This document shows, piece after piece, positions 38,663-44,590 of a DNA stretch of 64,000 nucleotides. A model generated the notes under the pieces. That model had not been told where the DNA came from. It was given only the letters and a program-made list of their open reading frames with translations, and ran no database searches. Origin of the DNA: Glandiceps talaboti (Eukaryota; Hemichordata; Enteropneusta; Spengelidae); NCBI RefSeq assembly GCF_964340395.1, contig NC_135560.1, positions 5,705,498-5,769,497 of the forward strand, written 5' to 3'. How positions within the stretch are numbered: the first letter of the stretch is position 1; each line of letters starts with the position of its first letter. The translations under genes were made by a program, and so were the position numbers.

Positions 38663-41009
38663 TAGATAGATAGAGAGATGAATAAATAAATAAATAAAAA
38701 TAACAAAAAGTTTTAGCTATACTGAGTATTTACTATGTTAAAACATTGAGGTATCTCTTTACATAAATTTATAAATGTCTACTCGTTTCTGTTTGTTACA
38801 GAGTGAGTCCTGTGTCAGTACATTGTTCGATACTGTACTCAATATGTTACCATCATGGAGGAAGACGTATGCATCATTTCCTGTGATGTCATGGCAACAG
38901 TTTGTAGATTGTGTCCACAAACAGATCAACCCGCTGGCAGGGGAAGGACACTTCTATGAAATACTCAGACAACTCCAAAGTATGGGAGAGGTAAGATTCC
39001 ATTTAACAACAATGACAGAGTGTGATGTATAGTTTTAACCACTGACACTACTATTATTGGGGCATGTCCTAGATCATGGAAGTGTACAAAAATAAAATCT
39101 ACATGGCTTGTGGAGTCATGATGTATGGGAAAATGGTTAGAGTAGCCGGCTTCAAATCTGAAGGTTGCAGGTTCGAGCCCCAATTGCTGTCATTTGTTTC
39201 TGAATGGCTAAAGTCCTTGGGCAAGATTTGAACCACGATTGTGCCTCAGTCAACCCAGCTGTATCATTTGGGGAGCTGGTAGGATAGATGTTGTAATGTG
39301 AATGCTTTAATCCTACATGCATTTAGAGGCTGCAATGGATTGTATGCTCCTTAGGGAGCTGAGAAAGTAAAAGGGCCGTTGTGCCAATAAAGATCTGTGC
39401 CAGGGGTAATAATTGTAAAGCACTTTGAGCACAGAGTGGGAAAGCTCTATATAAAAACCAACATTATATTAACGTTTATTATTATAATATTGCACCTCTC
39501 TGTATCAGAAACACTGCTCTCTGTGAGTATAATAACATCAAGAAAACTTGTAGACTATATATTTATGGTCTTTCTATTGCTGTCTAATTTCTGATATAAT
39601 TATGGAATCTCTAAATTTGCTTGCACATATCCTTTTTTTACAGGCTGCTACTATATTATCCCAAAATTCTAAAACTTTGACGATATAATTTGAAATTTCT
39701 CTTCACTCTGCAATGTTTGATGAAATTTTAACATCTTGATTATGAAAATATCTAAATTTTCTTGTGTTGTTTATTTCAGGTGCAATGTTTTGATGGCGAA
39801 CTTCTTCGAGAGATAATTGTACTAGATCCCAAGTGGTTATGTACTAGTGTAATAGCACGGTTATTATCCTACGACCACATTGATCAAGCCACTGGTAACT
39901 ACAGTCTACAGTACATGCATCAATTGTTCCATAATTCAGAAGAATTAGATGACTTGATTCAACTCTTAGAAGCCTTAGATATCTGTGTGCAAGGCAACGG
40001 TGCTACATGTGAATTTCCAAGCCTTATTAGAACAGAACCTAGTTCCCCAACTTTGTGGGAAGAATCGGATGAAAACGGAAATTACGATGTCTATGGCGGA
40101 ATACGGATACAGTTAGCTGATTGTAATGGTGCTTTTCCGGCGGGACTCTTCCCACGGATACAATTGTCACTCCGGCGGAATTTTCAACAGGAGAGTGATA
40201 CCTTAGACAATGAATTGACTTTGTGGCAGTTGGGTGCAAAATGTATCGGTGGCAATGTAGAGGCTTTAGTCATTCTGTCAGATAATGCTGAAGCCATTTT
40301 GATATGCGTACGTGGGCCGAGCGAATCAAAACAAGCATGCTTTATTTTCATGGAAGATTTGAGTCACCTGATTGACCAGGTGATTGTTGAGTGCTACCCA
40401 GGACTTCTTACTACTAAGTATATACTGAGTGCCTCACAGTTGAAAGCTGTCAGTGACAAACAGCCTGTTGATAGTCTTCAGATTACTGCCTTTGAGCCTC
40501 AGGAACTGTTCCAAGCTTTGCTGGAAAACAGGACTGAAATACAGCATGAGAACAACGACAGTATCGAATCATTTACAGATTTACTGTGTTTCACTAGTCA
40601 GAGTCTACACTGTAGTATCACATTTGGTGCTGATCTGCATCTCACACATTTACATCCACACACAAGGCGTCAACTCAGTATGTTACTTGACCCACCGGAA
40701 CCCATGGGTAGAGACTGGTGCCTTCTGGCATTATCACTAGGACTCGGAGACAGGCTTCCCACATTTGATGCCATGACCTATGGAAGTCTGAGTGACTTGG
40801 AGAGCCCAACGGATCAGATACTTCAAGAGTGGAGTTGTAGACCAGACAGTACTATTGGAAACTTAATCAGAACACTGAAAGAGCTAGGAAGGAAGGACGC
40901 CGTGGATGCTGTCATGAAGAGTGCACCGTTATTTAAGTTTTTACCTCAACAGCAGATAGTCGAAGACACCCCAACCAGTAACTCTGCCAGTTCTGTGGCA
41001 TCAAGATGA
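18955..41009 (+). CDS. DAPK1: Death-associated protein kinase 1 orthologue, 5'-partial, 13 exons (ankyrin-ROC-COR-death domain part)
   Basis: DAPK1 is a calmodulin-regulated serine/threonine kinase scaffold acting in apoptosis, autophagy and cytoskeletal control. Here 13 exons join in frame to 1066 codons plus TGA. In partial-protein numbering: acidic lead-in 1-47; ankyrin repeats about 48-311, one per 33-residue exon or two per 66-residue exon; capping repeat 312-337; ROC GTPase from about 357 with P-loop GHTGVGKT at 364-371, switch segment FSVWEFGG at 447-454 and THPD at 524-527; COR region about 595-950; death domain about 957-1047; serine-rich tail ending SSVASR. Order and length match human DAPK1 from about residue 378 to 1430. 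The kinase and calmodulin-binding parts are outside or unseen. All introns are GT-AG. The repeat-region exons are all phase 0, so ankyrin units are exon-modular. The ROC domain is interrupted by two phase-1 introns. DAPK1 rather than DAPK2/3 is assigned because only DAPK1 has this tail. Confidence 0.93.
19323..19424. mobile_element. Small TTAA-flanked hairpin element
   Basis: It opens TTAATCCTCTTTCTC and closes GAGAAAGAGGATTAA, 102 bp in all, with an internal duplication of TATTTGGTTTGTACACAGC. Confidence 0.7.
19871..19948. repeat. GT-rich microsatellite
   Basis: (GT)n with interspersed TATG and CATG variants. Confidence 0.95.
20115..20325. mobile_element. Foldback element, diverged
   Basis: AGTAGTAGACATCTATTACC and GCTGTTATGCAGCAC on the left are mirrored by GTGATGTCTACTAGTGC and GTGTTTTATAACAC-type blocks on the right. 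The arms are imperfect. Probably an old MITE. Confidence 0.5.
21180..21400. repeat. Dispersed repeat copy (diverged)
   Basis: It contains TTGTCTGACAG, CAAAAGAATGATC and GGGATTCAAACATTGGG, in the same order as the copies at 6240 and 14560. Confidence 0.4.
21986..22084 (+). CDS. DAPK1: DAPK1 exon b: ankyrin repeat 1
   Basis: 99 nt, exactly one 33-residue ankyrin repeat starting [14 protein letters not shown] and ending in MKDK. The acceptor is ATTGCAG and the donor GTATGT. It keeps the ankyrin pattern (G-T-hydrophobic-H-L-A, then a G-H turn). It corresponds to the human repeat starting HGTPPLLIAAGCGN. Confidence 0.9.
22205..22340. repeat. About 20-bp degenerate tandem repeat
   Basis: Five to six units resembling AGAACAGCACACCTGGTTAT. 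Confidence 0.75.
22480..22700. repeat. Degenerate tandem repeat, about 85-100 bp
   Basis: Three units each carry a GGCCTTGCxTGTGGCAG-type core followed by TTTCTTTAATGAAxTTA. Confidence 0.55.
23160..23420. promoter_or_regulatory. CpG-rich promoter-like island in DAPK1 intron 2
   Basis: About 17 CpG dinucleotides fall in roughly 260 bp, against a background with very few. The island contains GCGCATGCG (23382-23390), the core of the NRF1 motif, and a CACGTG E-box (23353-23358). NRF1-type sites are typical of CpG promoters, so this could be an internal or antisense start site. It might instead be a recent insertion or an unrecognised exon; no transcript evidence is visible. Confidence 0.35.
24208..24306 (+). 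CDS. DAPK1: DAPK1 exon c: ankyrin repeat 2
   Basis: 99 nt, one 33-residue repeat. It carries [14 protein letters not shown], a DAPK1-specific variant of the ankyrin motif (YWAAR in place of LHLAA) also found in human DAPK1 as [14 protein letters not shown]. The acceptor is TTTACAG and the donor GTATGT. This is one of the strongest signatures for assigning the gene to DAPK1. Confidence 0.92.
24608..24805 (+). CDS. DAPK1: DAPK1 exon d: ankyrin repeats 3 and 4
   Basis: 198 nt, two fused 33-residue repeats. The first begins [14 protein letters not shown] and the second [14 protein letters not shown]. The LHCAAWHGY segment is identical in human DAPK1 repeat 4. The acceptor is CTTGCAG and the donor GTAGGT. 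The preceding intron is only 301 bp. Confidence 0.93.
26195..26551. mobile_element. TTAA-flanked foldback element, family 1 copy B
   Basis: It opens TTAAAGTGGTCTTATGGATG and closes CATCGATATGGCCACTTTAA, with long inverted arms and a near-palindromic centre (TTGTTATTGTACATATGCAT followed by ACAATAACAA). Same family as 5385-5721. Confidence 0.8.
27150..27280. repeat. Tandem duplication of about 63 bp
   Basis: Two copies of ACCCACGTCATTGGCGTCAA followed by GAATTTGCAAACGTTAG. Confidence 0.85.
28140..28315. repeat. CA microsatellite with C run
   Basis: (CA)n tracts flank CATGCA-type spacers and a poly-C run at 28266-28278. Confidence 0.97.
29300..29580 (+). mobile_element. tRNA-derived SINE-like copy, family 2 copy A
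   Basis: The head GGCTGAGTGGTTAAAACCAC followed by TTGCCTCTTACCACTGCA resembles a Leu/Ser-type tRNA A-box arm, with a decayed B-box (AATTCAAACC). The body block CCCCGGGCACT, then TTCCTCCTGTATTAACATTG, is shared with 38325-38526. It ends in an AAATAAAGATAAA tail. Confidence 0.65.
32081..32278 (+). CDS. DAPK1: DAPK1 exon e: ankyrin repeats 5 and 6
   Basis: 198 nt, two repeats. The first begins [14 protein letters not shown] and the second [14 protein letters not shown]; human DAPK1 has [14 protein letters not shown] at the same place. The acceptor is TTCATAG and the donor GTAAAA, a weaker donor than its neighbours. It follows the largest intron in view (7.3 kb). Confidence 0.92.
32425..32562. 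repeat. Short CCATATTTGGACA repeats
   Basis: About six irregularly spaced copies of CCATATTTGGACA or close variants. Confidence 0.65.
32654..33139. mobile_element. Large foldback element
   Basis: TTATCCAAAGAGGGAA plus GCATTTTTGTAAACTTGGGG on the left is mirrored by CCCAAAGTTTATGAAAATAC and TTCCCCCTTTAA on the right. A second inner inverted pair (AAATATTAGATGAAC, GTTCATCTAAAAT) is nested inside. No coding capacity. Confidence 0.65.
33317..33705. mobile_element. TTAA-flanked MITE
   Basis: The left end CAATTTTAAAGGTGATTC is inverted almost perfectly at the right as GAATCACCTTTAAAATTG, with TTAA at 33322 and 33697. The interior is non-coding. Confidence 0.8.
34265..34380. repeat. GT/GC-rich microsatellite
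   Basis: GTGTGT, GCGTGC and TATGTG units in a mixed simple repeat. Confidence 0.85.
34525..34623 (+). CDS. DAPK1: DAPK1 exon f: ankyrin repeat 7
   Basis: 99 nt, one 33-residue repeat beginning [14 protein letters not shown] and ending MPNK, matching the human repeat HGNTPLHVACKDGN. The acceptor is ACTATAG and the donor GTAAGG. Confidence 0.9.
34913..35011 (+). CDS. DAPK1: DAPK1 exon g: ankyrin repeat 8
   Basis: 99 nt, one repeat beginning [14 protein letters not shown] and continuing [16 protein letters not shown]; human DAPK1 has VVRYLCLMGASVEA here. The acceptor is TTTACAG and the donor GTAAAT. The intron before it is 289 bp. Confidence 0.9.
35464..35541 (+). CDS. DAPK1: DAPK1 exon h: capping ankyrin-like repeat
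   Basis: 78 nt, 26 codons ([20 protein letters not shown] and onward to KLRT). It corresponds to the human capping segment DGKTAEDLARSEQHEHVAGL, keeping the TAE..A..EQHE pattern. It is shorter than a full repeat and closes the ankyrin solenoid before the ROC domain. The acceptor is TTTTTAG and the donor GTAAGT. Confidence 0.9.
35931..36246 (+). CDS. DAPK1: DAPK1 exon i: start of ROC GTPase domain, P-loop
   Basis: 316 nt, 105 codons plus one base, so the next intron is phase 1. It opens with [12 protein letters not shown] (human GLFIQQLR). [17 protein letters not shown] then holds the Walker A/G1 motif GxxGxGKT. A basic, serine-rich insert follows, and the exon ends [11 protein letters not shown], matching human AIDIQNAYLNG. 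The insert between P-loop and switch region is roughly 30 residues shorter than in human DAPK1. An in-frame ATG lies just upstream, in intron sequence, and should not be taken as the protein start. Confidence 0.92.
36475..36895. repeat. 73-bp tandem repeat in DAPK1 intron 9
   Basis: Six units (the last partial) each contain CTTGGTCAACGATGCTCATC, AATGACAAATTCCATAG and GTTACAGCTGACCACTAGG. Unit starts are about 73 bp apart, one stretched to 76 by a 3-bp insertion. Confidence 0.9.
36533..36841 (+). promoter_or_regulatory. Five CTCF-like motifs in one orientation
   Basis: CCACTGGGTGGCAG (36533-36546), CCACTAGGTGGCAG (36606-36619), CCACTAGGTGGCGG (36682-36695), CCACTAGGTGGCAG (36755-36768) and CCACTACGTGGCAG (36828-36841). 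They fit the bilaterian CTCF core CCAnyAGrkGGCr closely and sit once per tandem unit. Binding is inferred from the motif alone. Confidence 0.4.
37024..37218 (+). CDS. DAPK1: DAPK1 exon j: ROC switch region
   Basis: 195 nt, phase 1 at both ends. It encodes [20 protein letters not shown], where DAPK1 family members have a WEF motif in place of the DxxG of ordinary small GTPases. [19 protein letters not shown] follows (human EPYEIQLNQVIFWLSFLKS). The acceptor is TTCCTAG. The donor GTAAGA is followed after about ten bases by a long GT microsatellite in the intron. Confidence 0.92.
37229..37271. repeat. GT microsatellite next to the exon j donor
   Basis: A pure TG run begins about ten bases after the donor GTAAGA. 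A second GT run lies at 37373-37399. Confidence 0.97.
37728..37987 (+). CDS. DAPK1: DAPK1 exon k: ROC domain, G4-like motif
   Basis: 260 nt, entering in phase 1 and leaving in phase 0. It contains [10 protein letters not shown] (human QVVLVATHAD), the position of the guanine-specificity motif. [18 protein letters not shown] follows, matching human LFVLDAGASGSKDMKVLR. The acceptor is TTTGTAG and the donor GTAAGT. The reading frame stays open past the donor into a repeat-bearing intron, but the protein match ends at the donor. Confidence 0.92.
38325..38526 (+). mobile_element. tRNA-derived SINE-like copy, family 2 copy B
   Basis: GGCCAAGAGGTTAAAACACT, TTGCCTTTTACCACTGCAG and the B-box-like GGGTTTGAATCC are followed by TTTTCCCCGGGTACTCCGGT and CTGCACTAACACTGAACC. 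The last two blocks are shared with 29300-29580. It ends at a GATA microsatellite that may be its tail. Confidence 0.7.
38528..38676. repeat. GATA/GACA compound microsatellite
   Basis: (GATA)n changes to a long (GACA)n and back to (GATA)n. Confidence 0.98.
38802..38990 (+). CDS. DAPK1: DAPK1 exon l: ROC-COR junction
   Basis: 189 nt, 63 codons, phase 0. It includes [20 protein letters not shown] (human LPSWRKLNGPNQLMSLQQFV), then QINPLAG and LRQLQSMGE, matching human QLNPLAS and AQQLHSTGE. It opens the COR dimerisation region. The acceptor is TGTTACAG and the donor GTAAGA. Confidence 0.92.
39115..39486 (+). mobile_element. tRNA-derived SINE, family 1
   Basis: The head holds an A-box-like TGGTTAGAGTAGCCGG (39134-39149) and a B-box GGTTCGAGCC (39170-39179). 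The central region contains AGTCCTTGGGCAAGATTTG. The 3' tail AAGCACTTTGAGCACAGAG and GCTCTATATAAAAACCAA is of LINE-derived type and ends in ATT repeats. It lies in the last DAPK1 intron. Confidence 0.82.
39780..41009 (+). CDS. DAPK1: DAPK1 terminal exon: COR region and death domain
   Basis: 1230 nt, 409 codons plus TGA. The first part ([18 protein letters not shown]) matches human LLLDPRWLCTNVLGKLLS in [26 protein letters not shown] and [20 protein letters not shown] each have direct counterparts in human DAPK1. The death domain spans roughly the last 110 to 20 residues, with the core [20 protein letters not shown]. The C-terminus [10 protein letters not shown] parallels the human serine-rich tail NSISSVVSR. 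A single large last exon also fits the family. The acceptor is TATTTCAG. Confidence 0.95.
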   Translation: MQCFDGELLREIIVLDPKWLCTSVIARLLSYDHIDQATGNYSLQYMHQLFHNSEELDDLIQLLEALDICVQGNGATCEFPSLIRTEPSSPTLWEESDENGNYDVYGGIRIQLADCNGAFPAGLFPRIQLSLRRNFQQESDTLDNELTLWQLGAKCIGGNVEALVILSDNAEAILICVRGPSESKQACFIFMEDLSHLIDQVIVECYPGLLTTKYILSASQLKAVSDKQPVDSLQITAFEPQELFQALLENRTEIQHENNDSIESFTDLLCFTSQSLHCSITFGADLHLTHLHPHTRRQLSMLLDPPEPMGRDWCLLALSLGLGDRLPTFDAMTYGSLSDLESPTDQILQEWSCRPDSTIGNLIRTLKELGRKDAVDAVMKSAPLFKFLPQQQIVEDTPTSNSASSVASR

Positions 41010-41109
41010 AATCATGAACAGTCACACACTATCTGAACCTGGTCATCCCTACAAACCATTATATTTCACTCACCCAGATGTCTTATTGGTCCTTCAGTGG
41101 ACTGTTCCA

Positions 41110-41115
41110 AATAAA
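41110..41115 (+). promoter_or_regulatory. Candidate polyadenylation signal of DAPK1
   Basis: AATAAA lies about 100 bases after the DAPK1 stop codon. It is the first canonical hexamer downstream. No clear GT-rich element follows at once, so a more distal site is possible and the 3' UTR end is not resolved. Confidence 0.35.
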
Positions 41116-42490
41116 TAGGGATGAACACGCCAAGCTGAACGAACAGAAAAATGTGTTTCGACAAACCTGCTGTTTGAATTGCAAGGTTTACACTGTGATA
41201 TTTCTATTTTGTAATATGGACTTGTGGTTTTCTGTGCCAATAATTGGGCCACAACTCATAACATTATGAATGAATTTCATACTTAGTACTCCACAATGTA
41301 AGAGGTGTTTTTGATAACTGTTTTGTATTGACAAAAAGTCAAATTTCTCAGTAAGTTTCACATATGGTGCATTATAAGGACTACGTCTGGTTCTAATTTA
41401 CCAGATTTGTTTTATTGCAGAAAATGGTTTGTTTTGGTTATTTTTATCATCGGAAAGCCAATACTTGTCAAATATCCATGTCTCATTTTGAATGGCACAG
41501 TAGCTGATACTTTTTAGTACTTATTCCTAGTGATAAAAATGTGGTTGAAATGCTTTATTATTGTTGGATTATATTTCCATAGACTTGATATAATGACATA
41601 TTGGCATGAATTTATTTTTCACTGATGTTTGCAGTCACTTAGACAACAATACCAGATGTGATATACGAACACACAGATTCTTTATCATGACTGTGTATTA
41701 GCAATACATCATCTACGACAATGGTAGTTTTAGTCCGTATGTTGAACTTGATCAAATTGAAATGTAGTTAGAACCACATAGTTTTAGTTGCCTTACAATG
41801 TGGAACAAAAGTACCACAAAAAGTGACAGCTACTGTGTCTTATTGGATAAGCTTGCTTTAAAAACAATTACATACCTTTTAACTTGTTTTTCAGGGATGT
41901 CTACTACTTTTATTTATTGGTATTTGGAACTCCAAACTTTATTTAGTGAAGTATTTGAAAGTTGAAAACTTTTGTAGAGAACCAGCTGGCACTGGTTTTC
42001 TTGTGTTGTTTATTACATGAACTGCATGTTAATTACTACTTAAAAAAAGGTACATAGTTGTCAGGAATGCATGCATGAAAACCCTAACTACAGAACATCT
42101 ATTCAGTATACATAACTTTATCTATGGCAGCACATACAAGGAAAAAAAACTGTCTGTGATGGCAGCTAAGAAGTGGGCTCAGAGAACATTTTGGCTTGTA
42201 TATAGATACCTGACAATAGAAGACAGAAATTGTCCTGACTAATCAAGTAACAATTGAAGTATGTTGTATGTAATAGATCCTCACTTATAAAATGTGTTAA
42301 CTAAAGATGAATTACACTTTGTTTTCAAAGTTCATAGCTTAGAACTTTCAATTGCTTAGCTTGACTATTATCTTCTCAACTCTTGTTTAGCAAATCAATG
42401 AACAGTTCAGTATTCAAGCCCAAAATTAGATAACATTTTCAAACAGCAATGGCTCAACCCACTAAAATACAAGAAAGTCAACCAGCAAAT

Positions 42491-43255
42491 GTTTCCCTCT
42501 GTGATTGGGTAACTCTGTGTACTGTCTCCCTCTGTGATTGGCTAACTCTGTGTACTGTTTCCCTCTGTGATTGGGTAACTCTGTGTACTGTCTCCCTCTG
42601 TGATTGGGTAACTCTGTGATTGGTTAACTCTGTGTACTGTCTCCCTCTGTGATTGGGTAACTCTGTGTACTGTCTCCCTCTGTGATTGGGTAACTCTGTG
42701 TACTGTTTCCCTCTGTGATTGGGTAACTCTGTGTACTGTTTCCCTCTGTGATTGGTTAACTCTGTGTACTGTTTCCCTCTGTGATTGGGTAACTCTGTGT
42801 ACTGTTTCCCTCTGTGATTGGTTAACTCTGTGTACTGTTTCCCTCTGTGATTGGCTAACTCTGTGTACTGTTTCCCTCTGTGATTGGTTAACTCTGTGTA
42901 CTGTTTCCCTCTGTGATTGGCTAACTCTGTGTACTGTTTCCCTCTGTGATTGGCTAACTCTGTGTACTGTTTCCCTCTGTGATTGGCTAACTCTGTGTAC
43001 TGTTTCCCTCTGTGATTGGTTAACTCTGTGTACTGTCTCCCTCTGTGATTGGTTAACTCTGTGTACTGTTTCCCTCTGTGATTGGGTAACTGTGTACTGT
43101 CTCCCTCTGTGATTGGTTAACTCTGTGTACTGTTTCCCTCTGTGATTGGTTAACTCTGTGTACTGTTTCCCTCTGCGATTGGCTAACTGATTCCCTCTGT
43201 GATTGGCTAACCCTTTGTACTGTTTCTCTTTGTGATTGGCTAATTCTGTGTACTG
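42491..43255. repeat. 33-bp minisatellite of about 24 copies with ATTGG cores
   Basis: The unit is CTGTGATTGGCTAACTCTGT followed by GTACTGTTTCCCT. Three unit subtypes (GGCT, GGTT, GGGT after GATT) are interspersed. On the minus strand a 241-codon frame stays open only because the unit is a multiple of three. Confidence 0.95.
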
Positions 43256-44249
43256 ACACCAATTCATTGATACTCACATTGCATGGTGACACTACTGAAT
43301 CAGATGTCATCTGTCACAGTGGGTAGATTTAAATCCAGTAAGAATTTAGTATATCTGGCCATGCTTCAGTAAAGTAAAATATTGAATATGATTTCCAAAG
43401 CATGTGTTGAGAGGAGATAGTCAAGATTAACCAAGTGACGGCTATAAACTACAAAGTTTAGGACCATTGCTAAAATATTCTTTGATTGTTTGTTAAGCAG
43501 ATGCCTTCAATTTTGTTTCTTTTTTGAATTGCATGTGTTGGATTTCCTGGTCTGATTTGCAAGGACAGTTCTCTTATTCTTACACCCAGTACTTGGAGGG
43601 GGGGGGGGGGGTATTTTGAGTGTCAAGTCTGTGCATGACTTCCTGATGACAGTATCACTTATTTAATGAAATGGAAATCTCAGATTAGTGAGGAATTGTT
43701 ATTGTCAGATTTGTTGAAGTTTGCAATGAATGAAATTTTCAACACAGTTCTCAAGGTGTTATACCTTACATTTCATTTCCCATTTTCTAAAATTAAATCT
43801 GATGATTTTTTTTTTGCAGTGGTTATTGAAATAGAACAAAACAAGATACATCAAGAAATTACATTTTGTAATTTTTTTAAAACCAATTTACAAATTTACA
43901 TATTGTTTTTAAATCTGCATCTTTATTTAATTTTCACCTCCCTGCATGCTTGTAGTTGAAAGATTGCAAAGTACAACCTGTTGATCAATTTTTTGCCATT
44001 CATGTTTTTTTCATGAACTTATAGTTTGTTTTGTTTTTTTGTTGAGATTTTTTGTTCAAGTGGCTTCCAAAATGGTGTCTATAACAGATGAAAATAAAAC
44101 AAAACTAAGATGCTGCATAATTATAGATATGTTGTATGCTTTTTTAACGAATTCAGTATTTTGATGAACTTTACCAAATGAAATTGGTACAGCATTTATT
44201 GAAACAAACATCATATAGAAATTTGTGTTACAAATATAAATGTGAAAAT

Positions 44250-44590
44250 ACTTGCAGAGGCCATGTTAGGATTTTTTTTTACATACCCATTTTAACTACT
44301 TATACTTGAGGCCACATTGGATTTTTTTTAGTTTACATACCCATTTTAACTATACTTGAGGCCACATTGGAATCTTTTTAGTTTACATACCCATTTTAAC
44401 TATACTTGAGGCCACAATGGATTTTTTTAAAGTTTACATACCCATTTTAACTATACTGGAGGCCATATTGGATTTTCTTTTCATTTACATGCCATTGTTA
44501 TTATATTTGGAGAGGCCACATTGGATTTTCTTGTTGTTTACACGCCCCATCATAAATCATATTTGAAGAGGCCATATTGGTCTTAGTATT
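44250..44590. repeat. 50-58-bp minisatellite, about 7 copies
   Basis: Units contain GAGGCCACATTGGATTTTTT and TTACATACCCATTTTAACT. Divergence increases toward the right end. Confidence 0.88.

Noticed and set aside
39121-39190. Possible tRNA gene
   Set aside because: The A and B boxes are present, but the acceptor stem does not form and the sequence continues into a SINE body.
42542-43267. A 241-codon minus-strand open frame with an 11-residue repeat
   Set aside because: It is produced by a 33-bp minisatellite; the period is a multiple of three, composition is simple, and there is no gene context.
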